A DNA stretch of 35,304 nucleotides from Candidatus Aegiribacteria sp. (lineage in GTDB: Bacteria > Fermentibacterota > Fermentibacteria > Fermentibacterales > JCC-6), in assembly GCA_030600545.1 (NCBI GenBank), contig JAUVLV010000025.1:1-35304 (forward strand), given 5' to 3'. The notes beneath the pieces are model-generated. The model was not told where the DNA came from. It worked only from the letters and a program-made list of their open reading frames with translations, and made no database searches. The position numbers and the translations under genes were made by a program. Shown here one piece after another: positions 23,228-31,812 of this stretch; positions within the stretch are counted from its first letter, which is position 1, and every line of letters begins with the position of its first letter.

Positions 23228-25252
23228 TCATAGTTCAGGAATATCCAGCCCCCTGAAACGCCATCCGTACTCTTCTTTAATTAATTTTAAAAAACTACCT
23301 CGATTTGCGAGGTTTGCTGCTTCCATAAAAAGATCCGTATCATCAATTAATGAAGCTATACGGAACACCGGAACCCCATGCTGCCTGGTACCGGCAACTT
23401 CTCCGGGACCTCTTAATTTAAGATCCTGTTCGGCGATTCTGAACCCATTATGGGTTGAGGCAAGAATATCCAGCCGCCTGGCTGCTTCGGCTCCGCAACC
23501 CTTATCCTTCATCAGAAAGCACCAGGAATCTCTCCCGCCCCTGCCGATTCTTCCTCTGAGTTGATGAAGCTGACTGAGTCCGAATCTGTCGGCATGTGCT
23601 ACTACAATAATTGTGGCCTCAGGGACATCGAGCCCTACTTCAACAACGGTAGTACTGACAAGAACAGAAATCTCACCGGAAACGAACCTGTTCGTAACAG
23701 TGAGCTTATCCTCCGGCTTCATTGCCCCTGTAAGCAGCCCGATACCAAAATCACCAAGGGGACCACGCTTAAGTATTTCAAAGGAAGTATTGGCATCCTT
23801 CAGGTCCAGCTCCTCAGAAGTTTCTCTGAGAGGATAGATGATGTAAGCCCTCTCCCCGCTGACAAGTCTGTCCATCAGAAACTGGTAAACTTCATTCCTG
23901 GCATCCCTGTTCATGATCCTTGTGGTTGTGATGCCCCGTCCGGGAGGCATTTCATCCAGTACCGTCATATCAAGGTCGCCGTAGACGGTCATGGCCAGTG
24001 TTCTCGGTATGGGTGTGGCGGACATGAGCATGAAATGTGGGCTTGGCTCACGTCCGGAAAGTAGTTTTTCCCTTTGCTCAACTCCGAACTTGTGCTGCTC
24101 GTCAATTATGCATAGTCCCATTCCTGGTATTACTACCCTGTCCTCAAAAACAGCATGGGTCCCAATAAGAACATCAAGAGATCCGTCCTTCAGTGATTCA
24201 AGCAAAACCTTTCTGTCTGAGGCTTTCGTACCACCGGTCAGTAGTCCACATCTTATTCCAACCGGTTCCAGCATAAGGCTGACCGTTCTGTAATGCTGTG
24301 AGGCCAGGACTTCCGTTGGAGCAACCATCACCGCCTGATAACCGGACTTGCAACAGACAGTGCATGCTGCAGCTGCCACAACCGTTTTTCCGGATCCCAC
24401 ATCTCCCTGAAGCAGCCTCCTCATGGGAACGCTCCGCCCAAGATCTGCGGTAATAACATCCAGTGCTTTCTGCTGTGCCCCTGTGAGGCTGTAAGGTAAA
24501 CCACTGACGAATTTCGCAAGAGAACCATCGGGTGGTATCATGCCGATTCCCACACGCTGAGATGCCCTGGACCTTATGTGATTCAGAAGAGCCTGATGAA
24601 TGAAGAGTTCTTCAAGAGCAAGTGTTCTCCGGGCCCGTTCGCCCTGCTCCGGGTCATCCGGAAAATGCACTTTGCGCACAATTTCTCCACGGTTCTTCCA
24701 GCCCATTGATTCAAGAACGTCAGAAGGCAGTACTTCGGGCATTGCGGAGGCGTACATCTCAAGCACAGCTTCAACGAGTTTCCGCATTACCCCCTGGGTG
24801 ATCCCCGCTGTAAGAGGATACACGGGGATGACAAACCGGGTATCCGAGGTTTTCTCATCGAGGAATACCAGTTCAGGATGAACGATGGTTATCCCGCCGA
24901 AAATCTCTACCTTTCCGCTGGCAATTACCTGCGTACCAGTCGAAAGTTTGTCCGCGATGTATCTGAAATGGAAGAAAGTCAGCTTCAGGTCCCCTGTATC
25001 ATCCTTGAGAATTGCTTCGAATCTTCTTTTCCCCTTCCTCGATTTAAGATATCCTGATGAAACAATTGTACCGGATACATTGGCTTCCTCACCGGGAACC
25101 AACTTCTGAACCGGGGTTATTAATCTGCGGTCATTATAACCTCTGGGTACATGAAGAAGGAGATCTCCAATTGTTTCAATACCAAGCTTTGACAGCTGCC
25201 TGCTCCTGGCAGGACCGACTCCCTTTAAATACCTTACATCAGTTTTCAGCAT
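23228..25252 (-). CDS. recG: ATP-dependent DNA helicase RecG
   Basis: RecG remodels stalled replication forks and Holliday junctions. The 674 residues match the family. The N-terminal helical/HhH segment and wedge domain begin with YLKGVGPARSRQLSKLGI (about 8-25) and the OB-fold wedge (about 50-150). The helicase core has Walker A QGDVGSGKTVVAA (about 276-288), the DEAH-type box as IIDEQHKFGVEQREKL (about 375), motif III MSATPIPRTLAM, and motif VI QLHQLRGRIGRGG. The C-terminus contains the conserved DLKLRGPGEVAGTRQHG segment. GAGGGG precedes the ATG. It is a single-gene unit divergent from the TPR gene at 25408, and the upstream gap holds an operator-like dyad. Confidence 0.97.
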   Translation of the reverse strand: MLKTDVRYLKGVGPARSRQLSKLGIETIGDLLLHVPRGYNDRRLITPVQKLVPGEEANVSGTIVSSGYLKSRKGKRRFEAILKDDTGDLKLTFFHFRYIADKLSTGTQVIASGKVEIFGGITIVHPELVFLDEKTSDTRFVIPVYPLTAGITQGVMRKLVEAVLEMYASAMPEVLPSDVLESMGWKNRGEIVRKVHFPDDPEQGERARRTLALEELFIHQALLNHIRSRASQRVGIGMIPPDGSLAKFVSGLPYSLTGAQQKALDVITADLGRSVPMRRLLQGDVGSGKTVVAAAACTVCCKSGYQAVMVAPTEVLASQHYRTVSLMLEPVGIRCGLLTGGTKASDRKVLLESLKDGSLDVLIGTHAVFEDRVVIPGMGLCIIDEQHKFGVEQREKLLSGREPSPHFMLMSATPIPRTLAMTVYGDLDMTVLDEMPPGRGITTTRIMNRDARNEVYQFLMDRLVSGERAYIIYPLRETSEELDLKDANTSFEILKRGPLGDFGIGLLTGAMKPEDKLTVTNRFVSGEISVLVSTTVVEVGLDVPEATIIVVAHADRFGLSQLHQLRGRIGRGGRDSWCFLMKDKGCGAEAARRLDILASTHNGFRIAEQDLKLRGPGEVAGTRQHGVPVFRIASLIDDTDLFMEAANLANRGSFLKLIKEEYGWRFRGLDIPEL

Positions 25253-25276
25253 CTTTCCCCTCAGTTCTATTGAAAA

Positions 25277-25308
25277 TTAAAACTAAAGTTTTAACGGGAT
25301 TCAGGCAA
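25277..25308 (-). promoter_or_regulatory. Palindrome and weak promoter-like elements upstream of recG
   Basis: A perfect 8-base inverted repeat TTAAAACT-AA-AGTTTTAA occupies 25277-25294, 25 bases before the recG ATG. On the minus strand it overlaps a weak promoter pair TTGCCT (25303-25308), 17 bases, TAGTTT (25280-25285). Its position over the -10 is typical of a repressor operator, but the A/T-rich arms could arise by chance. The rest of the 155-base divergent gap shows no convincing promoter for the plus-strand gene. Confidence 0.35.
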
Positions 25309-25407
25309 GGTGGGCTTTATAAAGAACAAACGGGGGTTGACGAATGGCTCAACAGGAAGTAATGAAGGCGAAACCGTGAAAAATACCTATGGAGGTAAAT
25401 ACCAATA

Positions 25408-25917
25408 ATGGAGCTAAGCACCAGAAGCACTCTTGAAGAAGCCATCAGAAATGATCCTGATGACATTGACGCCCGACTCAATCTTGCTGAACTGATTCAG
25501 AAGGATCGGAGTCCCGAGGAAGCTCTGAATATTTACGATACCGTAATAGAAATGGACCCGGACAACCCGCTTGCCTACCTGGGTAAAGGTCTCTGCTGGG
25601 CCATGTCTCTCCTTGATAACATTCCAACTGCGGAGATATGGGAAAGAGAAGTTGATGAACAGGAGATGATCGATAATGCAATGGAATTTCTGGAACAGGC
25701 CGCGGAACTGGATCCTGAACTCACAGAAGCCTACAACGCCATGGGTAGGCTTTTCGCGATAATAGCCCAGGAGGAAGACGCTGTGGACATGTTCAAGCAG
25801 TCACTCCAGGTCGATGCCACCCAGCTTGATGTCCTTGAAGATCTCAGAGAAATAACCGGCAAACCCGTCTGGAAAATCCTTGACAAAGGTACATGGATGG
25901 GAGAAGAGGAAGAGTAA
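25408..25917 (+). CDS. Acidic TPR protein
   Basis: One of only two genes on the plus strand. The 169-residue product is soluble and strongly acidic (ending MGEEEE), and consists of tetratricopeptide-type helical pairs: EEALNIYDTVIEMDPDNPLAYLGKG (truncated here to its middle), about residues 35-65, and AMEFLEQAAELDPELTEAYNAMGRLF, about 91-117, then AVDMFKQSLQVDATQLDVLEDL. TPRs mediate protein contacts; there is no catalytic domain. The ATG is preceded by GGAGG, but 12 bases away, longer than usual, and no alternative in-frame start fits better. It is divergent from recG and convergent with the ketopantoate reductase gene 30 bases downstream, without a hairpin between them. Partner unknown. Confidence 0.8.
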   Translation: MELSTRSTLEEAIRNDPDDIDARLNLAELIQKDRSPEEALNIYDTVIEMDPDNPLAYLGKGLCWAMSLLDNIPTAEIWEREVDEQEMIDNAMEFLEQAAELDPELTEAYNAMGRLFAIIAQEEDAVDMFKQSLQVDATQLDVLEDLREITGKPVWKILDKGTWMGEEEE

Positions 25918-25947
25918 GAGCAACAAAAACAACAGACAATACGATAA

Positions 25948-26811
25948 TCATGCAGAGGGTTGTAAAGCTCTGGCTCTTATAAGACCTGTAACAGAAGCGG
26001 CTGTGGGACACTTATCCTGCAGCTGTTTTTCATGAAACCCCGTCAGAAAATCAATTTCCGTTCTTCTTCCGGCAAGAATATCCTGTAGCATGCTGCACCT
26101 GTTGGAAGATGATTCAAGCAGGAAACCCAGCATTTCTTCTGCCTTTTCTACCGCTGCATCCCTGAGATCAGCTGGAATTACACAGGTCAGCTCAGTGAAA
26201 AGAGTATCGGCAATCGCTCCGAGACCGGCTTGAAGCAGCCGGTTATTCCTTAGGTCAGAAAGAGCGCCCAGTGGGTTTATAACGCTGTTGGCAAGCCATT
26301 TGGACCATCGCACAATTTCCATATCTTCTGTGGGAACTACATGAAAAGAACTCTCATTGAAAAGCTCCTCTGCCCGGCCTCCAGATAATACTATCAGATC
26401 GCCTTCAGTGGTCTTTATAAAGTTACTGTTCCGAATATTGAAGCCTGCGGTAAGAACGGCTGGCTCTACTCTTTCTTTCCAGGATTCTCCCCATTCCTCT
26501 TCAAGTCCCATACCGTTCGTAAGGCAGATGCAATGTTCTTCAGTGGATTTCATGGCAGCTTCAGCGGCATTCTTCAAATCGTACGCTTTCAGTGCTACAA
26601 CACAGTAATCACAGCGGATGTGATCACCGGACTCAATTTTTTTTATAACAGCTTTACCATGTATGGCTCCGACTGCTTCGATTTCAATCATGCCCCGGCC
26701 GCTTCCAGTCGGCCCTGCAAGGAATATGTCCAGATAACTGGAAAGGGTAACGGCAAGTCCTTTTCCGACTGCACCGTCACCCCAGATAACTGCTGATTTA
26801 TTTCTCGGCAC
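25948..26811 (-). CDS. panE: 2-dehydropantoate 2-reductase (ketopantoate reductase)
   Basis: PanE reduces ketopantoate to pantoate with NADPH in pantothenate/CoA synthesis. The 287 residues have the N-terminal Rossmann fold (VIWGDGAVGKGLA, about 8-20; note Asp in place of the usual Gly-x-Gly second residue), the VVALKAYD strand, and the C-terminal helical domain. The E. coli active-site equivalents are visible: Asn in LTNGMG, Lys and Asn in KWLANSVINPLGAL, and Ser and Glu in NRCSMLQDILAGRRTEIDFLTG. The start is GTG at 26809-26811, overlapping the YtxH gene by 14 bases; no ribosome site is evident and no better start precedes the Rossmann strand, so translation likely depends on the upstream gene. 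The family includes paralogues of unknown substrate, so the pathway call is moderately firm. Confidence 0.82.
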   Translation of the reverse strand: MPRNKSAVIWGDGAVGKGLAVTLSSYLDIFLAGPTGSGRGMIEIEAVGAIHGKAVIKKIESGDHIRCDYCVVALKAYDLKNAAEAAMKSTEEHCICLTNGMGLEEEWGESWKERVEPAVLTAGFNIRNSNFIKTTEGDLIVLSGGRAEELFNESSFHVVPTEDMEIVRWSKWLANSVINPLGALSDLRNNRLLQAGLGAIADTLFTELTCVIPADLRDAAVEKAEEMLGFLLESSSNRCSMLQDILAGRRTEIDFLTGFHEKQLQDKCPTAASVTGLIRARALQPSA

Positions 26812-27184
26812 TTTTTTCAGCGGGTTTCTTCACTTTTTTTTCGACTTTTTCCTTTATGTCTTCGACCTTTTCCAAACCCTTATCTCTGGCCTGTTCGAGT
26901 TTTTCCTTTGTTTCCTCAAGCTTATGGATTGTTTCCTCGTACTTCTCTTTTCCGGTTGTGGAAATCTCGTCGATCATTTTCTTTCCTTCGGCTATCAGCT
27001 TATCAGCTTCAGCCCGGAAATGGATGTAGAATTCTTCACCCTTGTCGTAAAGCTCTCCTGTTGTCGCACGCACTTTCTCTCTTGTTTCCTCACCCTTCGC
27101 AGGCGCGTAGAGAAGGGCGACAATACCTCCGGCCAGAGCACCCGCTACGAATGCCCAGAATTCTCCTTTGCTGTTTTCAGCCAT
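26798..27184 (-). CDS. YtxH-domain membrane protein
   Basis: The 128-residue product has an N-terminal membrane helix (FWAFVAGALAGGIVALLYAP, about 9-28) followed by the conserved YtxH junction YAPAKGEETREKVR, then a long highly charged coiled coil (about 45-128) ending in Lys/Glu/Ala-rich repeats. YtxH proteins are small envelope/stress proteins in many bacteria, with no established biochemical activity. AAAGGAG lies seven bases before the ATG. It sits 12 bases after secA and overlaps the ketopantoate reductase gene, so it is probably in the same transcript; a role beside SecA is only suggested by position. Confidence 0.82.
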   Translation of the reverse strand: MAENSKGEFWAFVAGALAGGIVALLYAPAKGEETREKVRATTGELYDKGEEFYIHFRAEADKLIAEGKKMIDEISTTGKEKYEETIHKLEETKEKLEQARDKGLEKVEDIKEKVEKKVKKPAEKSAEK

Positions 27185-27196
27185 TGCTTTCTCCTT

Positions 27197-30100
27197 TCAT
27201 TTCCCGCAACATTTCTTGTATTTCTTTCCACTTCCGCATGGACACGGATCGTTCCTGCCAACTTTTGGGTCCTCCCTTACAACAGTAACCTGTTTCCCAC
27301 CTCTTCTCTGCGGTTCCTGTCCCTGAACAGGACCCGCTAAAGGAAGTGTTGAGGAAGGATGCATGGCATTTCCGCTAACCTGCCTGTTATCCGGAAGGTC
27401 GGCTCTTGCATTCCGGGGCCAGAGGGACAGTACCTGCCTTACAACCAATTTATCAATCCTGTCAAGCAGTTCCTCAAACAGCCCGAAAGCTTCTTTCTTG
27501 AATTCAACAAGCGGGTCTCGCTGTGCGTAAGCCCTTAGATTAATACCTGATTTAAGGTGGTCTATCCCGTACAGGTGTTCTCTCCACATCGCATCAATTG
27601 AACTCAGTACTGCCCGTTTTTCAAGTTCATCAGACAGTGCGAAACCAATCTTCTCCTTCTTCATGTAGTAGTAGTCAAGTACCTTATCAGCGGCAGCATT
27701 TCTTGCCTCCTCGGCGGAATATTCGCCCGACTGCTGGTCGGAAAGATCGAATCTTGCTCCTGACATCTCTCCCAGAAGGATCTGTGCCTGCTCAAGATCC
27801 CATTCCTCACCCTCGGTTTCATCAGGTATTGTTTCGATGAGAATGTGCCTTGCTACTGCTCTTATCATATCAATTACTTCTTCAGCGAGTTCCTCACCCC
27901 CGCAGAGAGCCTGAAGCCTCCTGTCGTAAATAACCTCTCGCTGGCGGTTGACTACATCGTCGTATTCAAGAAGATGTTTCCTGATTCCGAAGTTGTACTC
28001 CTCAACCCTTCTCTGGGCTTTCTGTATAGCCTTTGTAAGAAGAGAATGCTCAATCGGTTCACCTTCATCGTCCTTACCGCTTTTTTTCATGAAATCGATA
28101 AGTTTCTCCGATGCGAAAAGCCTGAAAAGATCATCCTCAAGCGAGAGATAAAATCTGCTGGATCCGGCATCTCCCTGACGGCCGCTTCTTCCGCGGAGCT
28201 GCCTGTCAATTCTTCGGGATTCGTGCCTGGCTGTACCTATAACGAAAAGACCGCCGGGAACTGTATTGCCGCTTCGGTCCATTACTTCTTTAATATCTTC
28301 AGCCAGTTTGATGTCCGTTCCACGACCGGCCATATTGGTAGCTATTGTAACCGCGCCCTTCTGACCCGCCCTTGAGATTATTTCTGCCTCCTGCTTATGA
28401 TGCTTTGCATTCAGAACGCTGTGAGGGATCTTTCTGGCTTTAAGCAGTTTTGAAAGCAGTTCCGAAATATCCACCGAAACCGTACCTACAAGTATAGGCT
28501 GCTGCATCGAATGAAGCCTCTGGATCTCATTCATTATGGCGTTGTACTTCTCACGCCTGGTTCTGTAGACCTGGTCGTTGTAATCCTGCCGTACTACAGG
28601 AACATTTGTAGGCGCTACAAACACATCGAGATCGTAAATACTCTCGAATTCATCGGCCTCGGTTTCAGCTGTTCCGGTCATCCCCGCAAGCTTCGAATAC
28701 ATTCTGAAGTAGTTCTGTATGGTTATTGTCGCAAGGGTCTGGGTTTCGCTTCTTATCTCAACATTTTCCTTGGCTTCAAGAGCTTCGTGAAGACCATCGC
28801 TGAACCGCCTGCCGGGCATGAGTCTGCCGGTGAACTGGTCAACGATTATCACTCGGTTATCCTGAACAACATATTCTACATCTTTCTCGTACATCTGGAA
28901 TGCCCTGAGAAGCTGATCGATGTTATGCAGAGCTTCAGCTTTCTGAGAATGCTCATGGTATGTCGTTCTTCGCAGCTCAGATTTTTTCTCTTCGGAAATA
29001 TCCTGAAGTTCAATTTCTGAGATTTCATCAGCGATATCACTGAGAAGAAAGAAATCCGGGTCATTGGGAGAGAGTGTTTTCCTGCCGGCTTCGGAGAGGG
29101 CAATAGATCTTTCCTTTTCGTCAAGGGCAAACAGAAGATCTTCTTCCAGTTCATGAGTTCTCTTCTCACGCAGAAGGACCCCCTCCATCCTCTGAATGGC
29201 CTGAAGCCTGTCAGGATCCTGAAGCGCGTTTAAAAGTTTCTTCTGCTTCGGAGCCCCCTTCCTGGCCTTCATGTACAGAAGAGCTGCCTCTTCTTCATTA
29301 CCCTTTTCCCAGAGTTCATTCGCTTCGGCAACTATGCTGTTTACAAGAAGGGTCTGTTTCCGGGCCAATTTGTGAACATCGTTCCTGTATTCCTTGTAGC
29401 GGTTCTGAGAATGTGCTACCGGTCCGCTGATGATAAGAGGTGTTCTGGCTTCATCAACGAGTACGCTGTCTACCTCGTCAACGATTACGTAGTTATGTCC
29501 CCGCTGAACCCTGTTTTCAAGTCGGACAGCCATATTGTCCCGAAGGTAATCGAAACCGAACTGGCTGTTGGTTCCATAGGTGATGTCCTTTAAGTACTGT
29601 TCCCTTCGCTCCTCAGGATTCATTTCCCCATGAATGCAGCCGATGGACAAGCCAAGATATTCGTAAACACCACCCATCCACTCGGCATCTCTTTTAGAGA
29701 GGTAATCGTTTACGGTAACCAGGTGGGCACTCTTCCCTACGGGGATGTTCTCGATGGGCAGAAACTCCCATTTTTCCGGATCATCACCAAATTTTTCCTC
29801 AGCAAGCTCCACCCATTCCGGATTCAGATCAAGAGCGTTCAGGTACATGGGCATTACGGCAACGAGTGTTTTACCCTCACCTGTAGCCATCTCGGCTATT
29901 CTTCCCTGGTGAAGCACTACAGCCCCCATTATCTGAACATCGAACGGGACCATATTCCACTTGAGATCGCTGCCGGAAACCAGCCAGAACCGGCCAAGAA
30001 GCTTCCTGCAGGATTCTTTAACGACCGCGAAGGCTTCACACAAGATATCGTCAAGGGTTTCACCCTTTGCGAGCCTGACTCTGAACTGCCTTGTAAAATC

Positions 30101-30232
30101 CTTCAGTTCATCTTCAGAAAGCGGTTCAATATTCTTACAATATTCGTTAACTTCATCAACGTATGGCTGGAGATCAGAAATTTTCTTTTTCTGTCTGTCA
30201 CCGAACATTGAACTGACCAGTTTCTTAAGCAC
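27197..30232 (-). CDS. secA: Preprotein translocase ATPase SecA, with extra insertions
   Basis: SecA drives Sec-dependent export through SecYEG. At 1011 residues it is longer than the roughly 900 of E. coli. Walker A is ATGEGKTLVAV (116-126), Walker B DEVDSVLVDEARTPL (252-266), motif MAGRGTDIKL and the arginine-finger region RQLRGRSGRQGD follow, then the scaffold/wing domain and the C-terminal zinc-binding tail NDPCPCGSGKKYKKCCGK that binds SecB or ribosomes. Two insertions are visible: about residues 134-166 (including EWVELAEEKFGDDPEKW) between Walker A and the NDYLSKRD motif, and about 275-430 within the preprotein cross-linking region (Glu/Lys/Leu-rich helices). Similar insertions occur in Bacteroidota-type SecA. 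The start is GTG with GGAGG nine bases upstream. It leads secA, YtxH protein, panE. Confidence 0.97.
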   Translation of the reverse strand: MLKKLVSSMFGDRQKKKISDLQPYVDEVNEYCKNIEPLSEDELKDFTRQFRVRLAKGETLDDILCEAFAVVKESCRKLLGRFWLVSGSDLKWNMVPFDVQIMGAVVLHQGRIAEMATGEGKTLVAVMPMYLNALDLNPEWVELAEEKFGDDPEKWEFLPIENIPVGKSAHLVTVNDYLSKRDAEWMGGVYEYLGLSIGCIHGEMNPEERREQYLKDITYGTNSQFGFDYLRDNMAVRLENRVQRGHNYVIVDEVDSVLVDEARTPLIISGPVAHSQNRYKEYRNDVHKLARKQTLLVNSIVAEANELWEKGNEEEAALLYMKARKGAPKQKKLLNALQDPDRLQAIQRMEGVLLREKRTHELEEDLLFALDEKERSIALSEAGRKTLSPNDPDFFLLSDIADEISEIELQDISEEKKSELRRTTYHEHSQKAEALHNIDQLLRAFQMYEKDVEYVVQDNRVIIVDQFTGRLMPGRRFSDGLHEALEAKENVEIRSETQTLATITIQNYFRMYSKLAGMTGTAETEADEFESIYDLDVFVAPTNVPVVRQDYNDQVYRTRREKYNAIMNEIQRLHSMQQPILVGTVSVDISELLSKLLKARKIPHSVLNAKHHKQEAEIISRAGQKGAVTIATNMAGRGTDIKLAEDIKEVMDRSGNTVPGGLFVIGTARHESRRIDRQLRGRSGRQGDAGSSRFYLSLEDDLFRLFASEKLIDFMKKSGKDDEGEPIEHSLLTKAIQKAQRRVEEYNFGIRKHLLEYDDVVNRQREVIYDRRLQALCGGEELAEEVIDMIRAVARHILIETIPDETEGEEWDLEQAQILLGEMSGARFDLSDQQSGEYSAEEARNAAADKVLDYYYMKKEKIGFALSDELEKRAVLSSIDAMWREHLYGIDHLKSGINLRAYAQRDPLVEFKKEAFGLFEELLDRIDKLVVRQVLSLWPRNARADLPDNRQVSGNAMHPSSTLPLAGPVQGQEPQRRGGKQVTVVREDPKVGRNDPCPCGSGKKYKKCCGK

Positions 30233-30256
30233 AGTACCAATCCTCCATATATCGAA

Positions 30257-30293
30257 GCGGTAATTGTACCGCGTGTTTTCTACTATCTTGCAA
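30257..30293 (-). promoter_or_regulatory. Candidate secA promoter with a palindrome over its -10
   Basis: On the minus strand TTGCAA (30288-30293) and TACAAT (30263-30268, five of six matches) are 19 bases apart. The -10 lies inside a perfect dyad GCGGTA-CAAT-TACCGC (30257-30272), which could be an operator or, in RNA, a small hairpin 25 bases ahead of the secA start. The spacing is longer than ideal, so the promoter call is tentative; the palindrome itself is directly visible. Confidence 0.4.
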
Positions 30294-30336
30294 CCACTAT
30301 AATAATGAAAATACAGGAATTCTGAAACATCAATAT

Positions 30337-30474
30337 TTAAAAAGGCTGAGTTTCAGTGGTTCTATCCTTTGATTCATCACCTGTTCCCGGCCATGGCGGC
30401 CTTTGAAGATATAGAATCGCAAGAAGAAGTAATAAGATGCTAATAACTATCAGAAGTACTGTTTTCAAATTCAT
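30337..30474 (-). CDS. 45-residue single-pass membrane peptide
   Basis: From the ATG at 30472-30474 the product is MNLKTVLLIVISILLLLLAI followed by a short hydrophilic tail with PPWPG and a Thr/Glu-rich end. It is one membrane helix (about 5-25) with an N-terminal Lys, consistent with a small inner-membrane protein, or a signal-anchor. The gene overlaps the end of the preceding secreted-protein gene by 35 bases in another frame; GGAAC ahead of the ATG is only a weak ribosome site, so translation would rely on coupling. A longer in-frame reading reaches 30621 but runs through the neighbour's coding region and is not supported. Confidence 0.45.
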   Translation of the reverse strand: MNLKTVLLIVISILLLLLAILYLQRPPWPGTGDESKDRTTETQPF

Positions 30475-31384
30475 CAATAAGTTCCAGCAGTGAATCGGAT
30501 TTCTGAATATAAATCTCCGAAGTATCCCCCAGACATGAAGCTTCCAGAAGCCGTTCTCTTGAGAAAAGCACATCCCCATCCCGAAGAGCATCCCTTCCCG
30601 AGATGTAAAGAGCCCAGCCAAGATTCCGGCTGGATTCAGGACATATTCTGTCGGTCCTGGCCCGCCTCAGCGCCCATATACGCCTGCCAGTATCCTCCTC
30701 GGCTTCTGCCAGAGTTGCATATGACTGCCAGTAGGAATAGCCGGTTGACCCTTCAAGTCTGATCAGATGAATCTGTTCTCTTGAACGCTCGATTTCTCCG
30801 TTCTCCGCAAGTTTTTCCGCAAATACGCACCTGTAGAAATCCTCATCCGGTTGAAGGTCAGCTGCAGTTTCAACAAGAGCAAGCACACTGTCTGCGCTGA
30901 CTTCGTTCTGAAGCAGTATGGCAAGCCATATGCACGCATCCGCGGCTGCCGAATCATTTCCGCAGGAGGAAGTATCGAGCAAATACTCAAGCGAGGACGA
31001 GGGATTAATGCCCAGTTCTCTCTCAGCGGCGGCAAGGTAGTAACGGCATACTCCGCCCCCTCGCACATAATTTCCATATTCCATCATCTCTTCGAACATC
31101 TCAAGGCTTCTCAAAGCCCTGAGATATTCCGCAAGATACCACTGGCTGGCAGGTTCGATTCTCCAGGCAGCAAGGGCTGGCTCGAGAGCGTCTTCAGGTT
31201 TTTCCATTCTGTTGCATACCCATGCGTACCTGTAAAGGAGCCATGGATTGGCCGGATCCTCAAGTGTCTCCTCAAGCAATAACGGAAGCGCACCTGGAAG
31301 GTTGCCTGCCTTTGTAAGGGAATCACCGGGCGAAACTGTCAGCAGGAACAGGTACAGTGTCAGGAAATACTTCTCGGGAAGCAG
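30440..31384 (-). CDS. Secreted helical-repeat (TPR-like) protein with no standard start codon
   Basis: The protein is helical-repeat rich (for example LYRYAWVCNRMEKPEDALEP, LALVETAADLQPDEDFY, ALYISGRDALRDGD), without catalytic motifs. The frame is open upstream to the stop at 31388-31390 but holds no ATG or GTG; the first TTG, at 31277-31279, would begin inside the helical part. The preceding in-frame residues LLPEKYFLTLYLFLLTVSPG look like a signal peptide, so I place the start at CTG 31382-31384, with GGGAT ten bases upstream; a CTG at 31361-31363 after GAGAAG is an alternative. The TTG at 31279 gives a conservative 279-residue form. A base error in the assembly is possible. The gene lies three bases after the exported-protein gene's stop and overlaps the small membrane peptide gene. 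Confidence 0.6.
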   Translation of the reverse strand: MLPEKYFLTLYLFLLTVSPGDSLTKAGNLPGALPLLLEETLEDPANPWLLYRYAWVCNRMEKPEDALEPALAAWRIEPASQWYLAEYLRALRSLEMFEEMMEYGNYVRGGGVCRYYLAAAERELGINPSSSLEYLLDTSSCGNDSAAADACIWLAILLQNEVSADSVLALVETAADLQPDEDFYRCVFAEKLAENGEIERSREQIHLIRLEGSTGYSYWQSYATLAEAEEDTGRRIWALRRARTDRICPESSRNLGWALYISGRDALRDGDVLFSRERLLEASCLGDTSEIYIQKSDSLLELIDEFENSTSDSY

Positions 31385-31387
31385 TTT

Positions 31388-31771
31388 CTAAAATCCCGTC
31401 AGTGAAGAGTCAGGAAGTGAACCGCTGCAGTGGAACTGAAATGTGAAATCATTTGAAGGTTGCCATCTTAAATTCAGTCCTCCGAGGACGCGTCCGGTTG
31501 AAAATCCGTGGAAATCGTAAAGCCTCGCGTAACCTATATCTATAGAAGCACTCCAGGCAGGGTGAAGCAGGAAGGACATGGTTCCAACGGTTAAACCGCT
31601 TCCAAGAGTTCTTCCGCCTCCGGAAGTCATGCTGAAACTCGTATATCCGGAATAGTCCGGATTGAACCAGGAGCCTGTGGGTTCAATCAGGGAGAAACTT
31701 GAGGGCTCAAGGCCTACGGCAAAAACAACTGATGTGACGGCAAGCATTAATACTGCAATAGTGATTTTCAT
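31388..31771 (-). CDS. Small exported protein, possibly outer-membrane beta-strand type
   Basis: The 127-residue product has a signal peptide (MKITIAVLMLAVTSVVFA, cleavage near residue 18). The mature 109 residues alternate hydrophobic and polar residues with Gly/Ser turns (GYTSFSMTSGGGRTLGSGLTVGTMSFLL reduced to its theme) and end in Phe, typical of beta-strand outer-membrane proteins; with so few strands it may be a truncated or oligomeric barrel. No family recognised. AAGGAG precedes the ATG by 11 bases, a little far. A promoter TTGACC (31836-31841), 17 bases, TATTAC (31813-31818) lies upstream. It leads the secreted helical-repeat protein and the small membrane peptide. Confidence 0.65.
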   Translation of the reverse strand: MKITIAVLMLAVTSVVFAVGLEPSSFSLIEPTGSWFNPDYSGYTSFSMTSGGGRTLGSGLTVGTMSFLLHPAWSASIDIGYARLYDFHGFSTGRVLGGLNLRWQPSNDFTFQFHCSGSLPDSSLTGF

Positions 31772-31812
31772 AATTGAATCTTCTCCTTAAAGTATTTCAA
31801 CCATCTATTATA

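Noticed and set aside
25337-25365. TTGACG followed after 17 bases by TAATGA as promoter for the plus-strand TPR gene
   Set aside because: The -35 is fair but the -10 matches only two of six positions.
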